Source of the DNA: Mobilicoccus sp032100225
GTDB lineage: Bacteria > Actinomycetota > Actinomycetes > Actinomycetales > Dermatophilaceae
Direction of reading: 5' to 3'
DNA length: 7,307 bases
NCBI GenBank assembly: GCA_032100225.1
Contig: DAMDJY010000164.1
Location: 1-7,307 of the forward strand
Shown here: in pieces, positions 1-4,745 of the stretch
How positions within the stretch are numbered: position 1 is the stretch's first letter
Layout of the letters: each line of letters begins with the position of its first letter
The notes under the pieces: generated by a model
Databases searched by the model: none
What the model saw: the letters and a program-made list of their open reading frames with translations, nothing else
Told to the model about the DNA's origin: nothing
Made by a program: the position numbers and the translations under genes

Positions 1-38
1 ACGCGGGAGAGGGGCGGCTCACCGGAGGGGCACCGTCC

Positions 39-326
39 TCAGCCGGCCAAGGTGGCTCGCACCTTGGACCGCATGAGATCGACGGCCTCGGTGTTGGCGC
101 CCAGCGACATGGTGATGCGGTTCAGGATCTCGTTGATCTCCCCGGCCGCCTGGTTCCAGCGCCGCTGGATGTCGGCGTACTGAACCTTCTCGTCACCCTC
201 CCAGCCGGCGCACACGCCGCCGACGTAGGAGGAGAGCTCGCCCAGGTTTTGCTGGAGATGGCCTGCGGTGGTGCGCAATTGGGCCTCGGCGTCGCGGGCG
301 ACGGCGGAGTCGTAACTGACGATCAT
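39..326 (-). CDS. WXG100 family protein (ESAT-6/CFP-10-like), partner without export tail
   Basis: This 95-residue protein has the size and layout of the WXG100 family: two predicted amphipathic helices (about 8-38 and 46-90) joined by a turn carrying W42-E43-G44. Such proteins form helical-hairpin dimers and are exported by type VII (ESX/Ess) secretion systems. There is no YxxxD/E signal near the C-terminus, so it would depend on its partner for targeting. It is the second gene of a pair: it starts 13 bp after the stop of the WXG100 gene at 340-681, and the gap holds a purine-rich Shine-Dalgarno (GAGAGGA) ahead of the ATG. Family assignment rests on length, WXG position and tandem arrangement. 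The substrate-pair role is known for the family; a specific function here is unknown. No secretion ATPase (EccC/EssC) is visible in the window. Confidence 0.9.
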   Translation of the reverse strand: MIVSYDSAVARDAEAQLRTTAGHLQQNLGELSSYVGGVCAGWEGDEKVQYADIQRRWNQAAGEINEILNRITMSLGANTEAVDLMRSKVRATLAG

Positions 327-339
327 GGCGATTCCTCTC

Positions 340-681
340 TCAGCCTCGGAACGATCCTGCGGACCAGTCGACGGACTGACCCACCTGGCGCCACGAGCCG
401 GCCTGCTCCGCCTCGCCGCTGCTGTAGACGGTGGCCGACGTGGCCACGCGCTCCCGGATGTCGGCCAGAGCCCGGTTCAACTCGGTCGCGGCGTTCTGCC
501 ACCGGGTCTGCACCTCGCTGAACGACGTGTAGGAGGCGCCCTGCCAGGCCTTGGGCAATCCGGCCAGGGCCGTGCCGAACTGGTTGAGCGCGGTGTTCAT
601 CTCCTGATGCGTGGTCTCGAGGTCGCTCGCGTGTTTGGCGATGGCCCCTTCGGTGACGGAATAGCGACTGCTGACACTCAT
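340..681 (-). CDS. WXG100 family protein with C-terminal YxxxE secretion signal
   Basis: This 113-residue protein is the first gene of a two-gene WXG100 operon. W46-Q47-G48 sits in the turn between two predicted helices (about 8-42 and 51-83). After helix two comes Y86-S-S-G-E90, matching the YxxxD/E export motif that normally occurs on only one partner of an Esx heterodimer. A tail of about 23 residues follows, containing W97 and W106, longer than in the classic 95-100 residue members. The ATG is preceded by GAGGA at a spacing of 8 bases. The pairing of one member with and one without YxxxE suggests a secreted heterodimer with the 39-326 product. Whether it is a structural component of an ESX machine or a free effector cannot be told from this window. 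Confidence 0.9.
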   Translation of the reverse strand: MSVSSRYSVTEGAIAKHASDLETTHQEMNTALNQFGTALAGLPKAWQGASYTSFSEVQTRWQNAATELNRALADIRERVATSATVYSSGEAEQAGSWRQVGQSVDWSAGSFRG

Positions 682-809
682 GGTTGACGTCCTCGCGATG
701 GGTGGTCGACTGACCCTCCCGACGCTAGGGAGCTGCGCGCGTCACGACGGGACCCGGAGGTGGCCCTGTGGACGACTCGGCGCATGGCACTTCGCGGGGG
801 ACAACGCGG

Positions 810-838
810 CTGAGATGTTGCGCCAGAGTCAACCTCAG
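810..838 (+). promoter_or_regulatory. Candidate stem-loop in the leader of the secreted peptidase gene
   Basis: The bases form a nested stem: CTGAG (810-814) pairs with CTCAG (834-838), then after a two-base bulge GTTG (817-820) pairs with CAAC (830-833), leaving a nine-base loop. It lies in the 232-bp gap between the divergent WXG100 gene and the leader ORF at 914, which must also hold both promoters. I could not place a convincing -35/-10 pair for either direction. The stem may be a 5'-UTR element or chance pairing. Confidence 0.25.
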
Positions 839-913
839 GTGTCCGGCGGGTGCCTCATTGGGGATGAATCGGTAATGAACTCACCCATTTTCACATCACG
901 AGGGGGTCACGGA

Positions 914-955
914 ATGGACACGGCCGTGTCACGTGCTGCAACCTGGCACTCATGA
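914..955 (+). CDS. Putative 13-residue leader peptide coupled to the downstream gene
   Basis: A short frame MDTAVSRAATWHS starts at the ATG at 914 and stops at TGA 953-955, overlapping the ATG of the secreted protein gene at 952 as ATGA. It has a good Shine-Dalgarno (GAGGGGG, ending at 906, 7 bases before the ATG). The downstream ATG has no recognisable Shine-Dalgarno of its own. That arrangement is typical of translational coupling: ribosomes finishing the leader would restart on the main gene. The residues show no run of one amino acid pointing to classic amino-acid attenuation. Evidence is positional only. It could instead be a fortuitous frame, with the downstream gene translated weakly or in a leaderless manner. 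Confidence 0.45.
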   Translation: MDTAVSRAATWHS

Positions 956-1494
956 GTCGCTTTCCCCTGAGCGGTCTCGCCCGTCCCGCCCTCGTCGCTG
1001 TGGCCGCTTCTGCTGCCGTGACGATCGGTTCCGGCCTGACCGCGGCGCCCGCCGCCGATGCTGCCACCCGTTCCACGTCGCTCGCCAAGCAGGTCCAGCG
1101 CGAGCGTGCCCAGGCGATGTCCTGCCAGTTCACCTCGGGGCCGGGAACGAGTGGCCTCAACTCCTGGCCCATCGCCGTTCGTGGTCGGGTTGCCGCCCAG
1201 TTCGGGATCACCGACATCGGCGGGTACCGCCCGGGTCACGGCAAGAGCGACCATCACAGCGGGAATGCGCTCGACGTCATGGTTCGAGGTGAGGAGGGCG
1301 ACCGCGTCGCCGACTGGGCGCGCGACAACGCCAAGGCCCTCAACATCAAGTACGTCATCTGGGAGCAGGGCTACTGGCACCCCGGCATGCGCCCGTACCG
1401 CCCGATGGGGGACCGCGGCAACGAGACGGCCAACCACTTCGACCACGTGCACATCTCGTTCAAATCCGGCTCGGGGACCTGCCCCGCGTCCTGA
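952..1494 (+). CDS. Secreted M15-like (ARB_07466-type) probable cell-wall peptidase
   Basis: This 180-residue protein begins with a Sec-type signal peptide: R3 and R11 in the n-region, a hydrophobic Ala/Val-rich stretch at 12-32, and a likely signal peptidase site after A35-D36-A37. The C-terminal domain (about 70-172) has S99-x-H101-x-x-G104-x-A106-x-D108, the zinc-binding pattern of M15 D,D-peptidases (as in VanX), and a closing D164-H165-V166-H167 that would supply the third ligand. The fold and the YVIWEQ and MGDRG...ANHFDHVH segments match the family named after ARB_07466, common in secreted actinobacterial proteins. C58 and C177 flank the domain and could form a disulfide outside the cell. 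The likely role is peptidoglycan peptide hydrolysis; the bond cut is not known. No in-frame start lies upstream, so ATG 952 is used despite lacking a Shine-Dalgarno. Confidence 0.85.
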   Translation: MSRFPLSGLARPALVAVAASAAVTIGSGLTAAPAADAATRSTSLAKQVQRERAQAMSCQFTSGPGTSGLNSWPIAVRGRVAAQFGITDIGGYRPGHGKSDHHSGNALDVMVRGEEGDRVADWARDNAKALNIKYVIWEQGYWHPGMRPYRPMGDRGNETANHFDHVHISFKSGSGTCPAS

Positions 1495-1549
1495 GCGACC
1501 AGTCGAGAGCGCAGTAGATGCGACAGTCGACGCGACATCCCGCACGACA

Positions 1550-1588
1550 ACGACGGAGCGGCCCGCATGATGCGGGCCGCTCCGTCGT
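1550..1588. terminator. Bidirectional hairpin terminator, 19-bp perfect arms
   Basis: Arms 1550-1568 and 1570-1588 are exact reverse complements around a single central base at 1569, giving a very stable GC-rich stem after a small loop opens. It lies 55 bp past the stop of the secreted peptidase gene and 50 bp past the stop of the convergent 86-residue gene, so it can end both transcripts. There is no T-run on either side, as is usual for actinobacterial terminators. Confidence 0.8.
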
Positions 1589-1638
1589 CTGGTGGTGTAT
1601 CCAGTGGTGCAGATGGTGCTTGTCGTGCAGTGTCGAAC

Positions 1639-1899
1639 TCAGGCGTCGGCGAGCGTCAGGCCGATCGTCGACAGGAGTTCGTACGGGGGGATCTGCGTCC
1701 CGCCCGAGGCGATCGCCAGCAGCGCGGAGGCCAGGCTTGCCATCGCCGATGTCAGGATCAGCGGGTCCTGCTCGTCCATCTCGTCGCGCAGCACGTCGAC
1801 GTACTCGTTGACCGTGCAGCCCCCGTCCATGCTCTGCAGGCGTGCAGTCAGGATGGCCATGGCGCTCTGCATCCCCGGTGCCGGTGTGTTCTCGTTCAT
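1639..1899 (-). CDS. Hypothetical 86-residue protein
   Basis: I do not recognise this protein. Its coding status is supported by a strong Shine-Dalgarno (GGGGAGGGG, 7 bases before the ATG), high G/C at third positions, and a terminator-like repeat downstream. It is acidic in the first half (M41-D42-E43-Q44-D45) and predicted to be largely helical. A small hydrophobic segment, about residues 48-64 (LILTSAMASLASALLAI), is too weakly hydrophobic and Ser/Ala-rich to call a membrane helix with confidence. There is one cysteine (C28), no signal peptide and no known motif. It stands alone: convergent with the secreted peptidase gene and divergent from DUF3145 across a 431-bp gap. Confidence 0.7.
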   Translation of the reverse strand: MNENTPAPGMQSAMAILTARLQSMDGGCTVNEYVDVLRDEMDEQDPLILTSAMASLASALLAIASGGTQIPPYELLSTIGLTLADA

Positions 1900-2149
1900 C
1901 GTGCTTCCCCTCCCCTTGTCGGGCTTCGCTCCCCAGCGGCGGCAGCGGCGGCTGCCTCGCCCGTTGAAAACAAGTCAACCGCACGTCTTGATCGTCTGTC
2001 CAACAACAGGGTGCCGATATGGATGCAATGGGGTGTTCCCGCTGTTCAGGCGGGGTCTCGAGGGCTCCGCAGCGGTTGTTCTGCCCGGATGGCCGAAGCA
2101 TTTCCTCTGCGGGGGAGCGACATGGGCACATCTTGACCATCGGCTGTCT

Positions 2150-2178
2150 TTGTTCCACCGGGGGGTCTGGGGCACAAT
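2150..2178 (+). promoter_or_regulatory. Candidate distal promoter for the DUF3145 gene
   Basis: TTGTTC at 2150-2155 is followed after 17 bp by CACAAT at 2173-2178, close to vegetative sigma-70-type hexamers with the ideal spacer. If used, the transcript would have a 5' UTR of roughly 145 bases. It is an alternative to the nearer candidate at 2201-2228. Confidence 0.3.
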
Positions 2179-2200
2179 GAAACGACACGGCTGGCATTCG

Positions 2201-2228
2201 TTGCTGCCCATGACATGTTCTTCATAAT
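2201..2228 (+). promoter_or_regulatory. Candidate proximal promoter for the DUF3145 gene
   Basis: TTGCTG (2201-2206) and CATAAT (2223-2228) are separated by 16 bp and resemble vegetative -35 and -10 hexamers. The expected start near 2235 falls inside the small palindrome at 2230-2242, leaving a leader of about 95 bases before the ATG at 2331. Confidence 0.4.
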
Positions 2229-2229
2229 C

Positions 2230-2242
2230 GCGGCAGTGCCGC
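2230..2242. promoter_or_regulatory. Palindrome GCGGCA-G-TGCCGC, possible operator
   Basis: Perfect 6-bp arms around one central base lie immediately downstream of the candidate -10 box. A repressor bound here would block transcription start, and in RNA it would be a 5'-end hairpin with too small a loop to be fully paired. No regulator family is recognised from the motif. Confidence 0.3.
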
Positions 2243-2330
2243 CATATCGTTTCGGCGCCGGTTTCGACTGATCCGCCATCCTGCACTCGAGGTCGTTGGG
2301 GAAGACGTCCCTCACACGCAGGAGGTTCGG

Positions 2331-2840
2331 ATGTCTGTTGCACCGTCAACGCTGATGACCACTGGAATGGTGTTCGTGCACTCATCCCCGGTGGCCATGT
2401 GCCCACACATCGGGTGGGCGCTTGAATCTGTGCTGGGTCAGCCTGTCCGTGTGGACTGGCAGCCTCAGCCGCTCGGTCGTTCGCTCATGCGTACCCAGTT
2501 CGCCTGGGGCGCGGAGGCGGGTACCGGAGCGCGCCTTGCCAGTGCCATGCGCGGCTGGGAGAACGTGCGCTTCGAGGTGACCGAGGACGCCAGTCCGGGC
2601 TGTGACGGCTCGCGCTGGGTCCACACGCCGAGCCTCGGCATCCACCACACGTGGTTGGCTGCCAATGGCGACGCCGTCGTCAACGAGGACCGTCTCCGTG
2701 CGCTGCTGCGCAAGGCCGACGGTGCATCGTTGCGTGATGAGATCGACCGCGCCCTCGGCACGCCCTGGGATGCCGAACTCGACCCGTTCCGCCACGCCGG
2801 CGACGGCATGCCGACCCGCTGGCTGTACCGCGTCGGCTGA
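2331..2840 (+). CDS. DUF3145 family protein next to the FAS II locus
   Basis: This 169-residue protein matches DUF3145 (PF11343) over its full length. Hallmark stretches are FVHSSP...CPHIGWAL (15-31), DWQPQP (42-47), GTGARLASAMRGW (64-76), FEVTED (81-86), TPSLGI (99-104), LGTPWDAELDPFRHAG (142-157) and a terminal RWLYRV. The family is almost confined to Actinobacteria, and its biochemical role is undefined. No signal peptide or membrane segment is seen, so it should be cytoplasmic. The start is fixed by AGGAGG at 2320-2325, 5 bases before the ATG. In Streptomyces its homologue SCO2391 also sits beside fabF, and here it is convergent with fabF. That conserved neighbourhood hints at a link to fatty-acid synthesis, but this is inference only. 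Confidence 0.93.
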   Translation: MSVAPSTLMTTGMVFVHSSPVAMCPHIGWALESVLGQPVRVDWQPQPLGRSLMRTQFAWGAEAGTGARLASAMRGWENVRFEVTEDASPGCDGSRWVHTPSLGIHHTWLAANGDAVVNEDRLRALLRKADGASLRDEIDRALGTPWDAELDPFRHAGDGMPTRWLYRVG

Positions 2841-2923
2841 CGCCGCCGACCGCGCGCGCCACTGAGCTCCCCGTCACGCGGAGGGGTGCGGCCGAACTGC
2901 GTGCTGCTGCACCCACATCGAAT

Positions 2924-2960
2924 CGAAGGACCGGCCCATGGGGATGGGGCCGGTCCTTCG
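2924..2960. terminator. Bidirectional terminator between DUF3145 and fabF
   Basis: Arms 2924-2937 and 2947-2960 are perfect 14-bp reverse complements (CGAAGGACCGGCCC on the plus strand) around a 9-base loop. The repeat lies in the 192-bp gap between two convergent genes, so it can stop transcripts from both. No T-run follows on either side. Confidence 0.8.
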
Positions 2961-3032
2961 CCGTGTTCCGTGTGCGACTTCGAGTGTGTGCGGCGCTGGA
3001 ACACCGGCGCCGCACAACCTGCTGTAGGTACG

Positions 3033-4289
3033 TCAGTTCACGCGGCGGAAGGCGAGGGCGACGTTGTGTCCACCGAAGCCGAAGCTGTTGTCGAGAGCGA
3101 CGATGTCGCCGGCGGGCAGGGTGCGGTTTTCACCGGAGACGATGTCGAGGTCGATGGCCTCGTCCTTGTTGTCCAGGTTGATCTGGGCCGGGGCGAGCCG
3201 GTTCTGCAGGGCCTTGATCGTGAAGATCGCCTCGAGGGCGCCGGCAGCACCCAGGAGGTGCCCGGTCATCGACTTGGTGGCGCTGATGGCGACGTGGTCG
3301 GTGTGGTCACCGAACGCGCTGCGGATGGCCTTGGCCTCGGCGATGTCGCCTGCCGGGGTGGAGGTGGCGTGCGCGTTGAGGTGCACGACGTCGGCGGGGT
3401 CGATGTCGCCGGTCTCCAGAGCCTGACGCATCGCGGCGGCTGCGCCCACGCCCTCGGGCTCGGGGGCGGCAATGTGGTGGGCGTCGGTGCTGATGCCGGC
3501 GGAGACGAGTTCGGCGTGGATCTTCGCGCCTCGGGCGACGGCGTGGTCGTAGGTCTCGAGGACGAGGACGGCGGCGCCCTCACCGATGAGGAACCCGTCG
3601 CGGTCGATGTCGTAGGGGCGAGAGGCACGCGTCGGGTCGTCGTTGCGCGTCGAGAGAGCGTGCATCGCCGCGAACCCACCGATGGGCAGCGGGTGGACAG
3701 CCGCCTCGGTGCCACCGGCGACGACGATGTCGGCCCGGCCGCCACGGAGGATGTCGATCGCGGAGGCGATGGCCTCGGCGCCGGACGCACACGCGCTGAC
3801 CGGGGTGTGGCCGCCGCCGCGGGCGTTGAGGTCGAGGGAGACCATCGCGGTGGGGGAGTTGACCAGCAGCATCGGGACGGCCAGCGGCGACACGCGGCGA
3901 GGACCCTTGGTGCGCAGGTTCTCCCACGCCGTCACGAGGGTGTCGATACCGCCGATACCGGAACCGACCGAGACGGCGATCCGCTCGGGCTCGACCTCGG
4001 GGGAGCCCGCGTCGGCCCACGCCTGGCGGGCGGCGATGACGGCGTACTGCGCGCACGGGTCCTGGCGGCGCTGCTCGACCCGGGTCAGCGACTCGGAGGC
4101 GGGAACTGCGATGGTGGCGGCGAAGGTGACGGGCAGGTCGTACTCGGCGACCCAATCTCCCTCGATGGGGCGGGCACCGGAGGTGCCGGCGAGCAGCGCG
4201 TCCCAGGTGGAGGACACGTCTCCGCCGAGGGGAGACGTCGTGCCGAGACCGGTCACGACGATCCGGTCACGAGAGGTGGTCGCGGTCAT
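3033..4289 (-). CDS. fabF: Beta-ketoacyl-ACP synthase II (KAS II)
   Basis: This 418-residue protein is a full-length FabF. It catalyses the decarboxylative condensation of malonyl-ACP with acyl-ACP in the elongation cycle of type II fatty-acid synthesis, in the cytoplasm. The Cys-His-His triad is complete: C167 in TPVSACASGAEA, H307 in LNAHATSTPAGD and H344 in SATKSMTGHLLGAAGALEA, with the conserved K339. The FGFGGHN loop lies at 403-409. The ATG is preceded by a strong Shine-Dalgarno (AGGAGGA). It is the last gene of the fabD-fabH-acpP-fabF series, 112 bp after acpP with a stable hairpin in the gap, so it is probably made at a lower level than ACP or read through from it. It could be called FabB by similarity, but the context and HATSTPAGD motif fit actinobacterial FabF. 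Confidence 0.97.
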   Translation of the reverse strand: MTATTSRDRIVVTGLGTTSPLGGDVSSTWDALLAGTSGARPIEGDWVAEYDLPVTFAATIAVPASESLTRVEQRRQDPCAQYAVIAARQAWADAGSPEVEPERIAVSVGSGIGGIDTLVTAWENLRTKGPRRVSPLAVPMLLVNSPTAMVSLDLNARGGGHTPVSACASGAEAIASAIDILRGGRADIVVAGGTEAAVHPLPIGGFAAMHALSTRNDDPTRASRPYDIDRDGFLIGEGAAVLVLETYDHAVARGAKIHAELVSAGISTDAHHIAAPEPEGVGAAAAMRQALETGDIDPADVVHLNAHATSTPAGDIAEAKAIRSAFGDHTDHVAISATKSMTGHLLGAAGALEAIFTIKALQNRLAPAQINLDNKDEAIDLDIVSGENRTLPAGDIVALDNSFGFGGHNVALAFRRVN

Positions 4290-4364
4290 GGGGGTCCTCC
4301 TGCGGGACGGAACGGCTGGGTGCGCGATGGGCGCGGTGCGGCGGGGTGGTGCGGGAAAGGCGGC

Positions 4365-4395
4365 CGCGGGTGCGACCGTGTGGGTCGCACCCGCG
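4365..4395 (-). terminator. Hairpin after acpP, partial terminator or mRNA stabiliser
   Basis: Perfect 13-bp arms (4365-4377 and 4383-4395, GGTCGCACCCGCG on the plus strand in the second) enclose a 5-base loop. On the minus strand the stem begins only 6 bases after the acpP stop codon, and fabF starts about 75 bases further on. There is no U-run. It could reduce transcription into fabF or protect the acpP 3' end from exonucleases; either would raise ACP over KAS II. Confidence 0.7.
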
Positions 4396-4401
4396 TGTGG
4401 C

Positions 4402-4650
4402 TCAGGCCTGGGCGTTCTTGACGAAGTCGACGGCGTCCTGAACGGTGCGGAGGTCCTTGACTGCCTCGTCCGGGATCTTGACGCCGAACTTGTCCTCGCA
4501 CTCGACGACGATCTGCATCATCGAGAGGGAGTCGATGTCGAGGTCCTCCTGGAAGGACTTGCCGGGCTCGACGGCGTCGGCCTCGATGCCCGTCTCGGTG
4601 TTGATGATCTCGGCGAGGCCGGCGAGGATCTCCTGCTCGGAAAATGCCAT
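4402..4650 (-). CDS. acpP: Acyl carrier protein
   Basis: This 82-residue acidic protein carries growing acyl chains as thioesters on 4'-phosphopantetheine. The attachment site is S41 in DLDIDSLSMMQ (the DSL motif), at the start of helix two. EDKFGVKIPDE (52-62) is the usual helix-three region and DAVDFV (72-77) begins the last helix. ATG 4650 is chosen because CAGGAGAA lies just upstream and the length matches other ACPs (75-85 residues). The same frame stays open far upstream, but that part is the antisense-like shadow of fabH. It lies 95 bp after fabH, and is followed by a strong hairpin before fabF. ACP is among the most abundant cell proteins, which fits the separate expression control suggested here. 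Confidence 0.97.
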   Translation of the reverse strand: MAFSEQEILAGLAEIINTETGIEADAVEPGKSFQEDLDIDSLSMMQIVVECEDKFGVKIPDEAVKDLRTVQDAVDFVKNAQA

Positions 4651-4709
4651 GGGGTTCTCCTGATGATTGGTGATGACTGCTGATCGGTATCGCTCTGCGG
4701 TGGTGCGGG

Positions 4710-4731
4710 TGCTCGAATGACCCGTCGAGCA
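4710..4731. repeat. Small inverted repeat between fabH and acpP
   Basis: TGCTCGA (4710-4716) and TCGAGCA (4725-4731) are perfect 7-bp arms with an 8-base loop, in the 95-bp gap between the fabH stop and acpP. It may be a weak processing or pausing hairpin. It is short enough to be chance. Confidence 0.3.
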
Positions 4732-4745
4732 GCGGGAATCGGTGG

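Larger units (their letters stand above)
1900..2330. other. 431-bp intergenic region without a supportable gene
   Basis: This divergent gap separates the 86-residue gene (minus) from DUF3145 (plus). Open frames crossing it lack Shine-Dalgarno sites and have non-coding-like composition, and the stretch is more A/T-rich than its neighbours around 1965-2230. It holds short inverted repeats: GGCAGC/GCTGCC at 1941-1956, GTTGA/TCAAC around 1964-1979, CCCGC/GCGGG at 2038-2054 and CCGCAG/CTGCGG at 2067-2112. Candidate DUF3145 promoters lie at 2150-2178 and 2201-2228. No tRNA or known riboswitch core was recognised. Confidence 0.6.

Noticed and set aside
1..38. Possible start of another minus-strand gene just after the WXG100 pair
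   Set aside because: A GTG frame is open to the edge for only a few codons, too short to support.
790..900. c-di-AMP (ydaO/yuaA) riboswitch
   Set aside because: Only two short G-rich patches resemble it; the conserved core near GACAGCTAAC is missing by eye, so I do not annotate it as such.
907..1545. Long minus-strand frame opposite the secreted peptidase
   Set aside because: It overlaps the terminator and a gene with a clear signal peptide and metal-binding motif; no ribosome-binding site or domain.
2046..2315. An 89-codon minus-strand frame in the gap upstream of DUF3145
   Set aside because: It starts with GTG inside the DUF3145 leader with no Shine-Dalgarno, has non-coding-like composition and overlaps the candidate promoters.
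2886..4421. A 511-codon open frame on the plus strand opposite fabF
   Set aside because: It is antisense to a gene with intact KAS II motifs, is rich in Gly/Asp/Val runs as expected from GC-rich codon shadows, and has no family resemblance.
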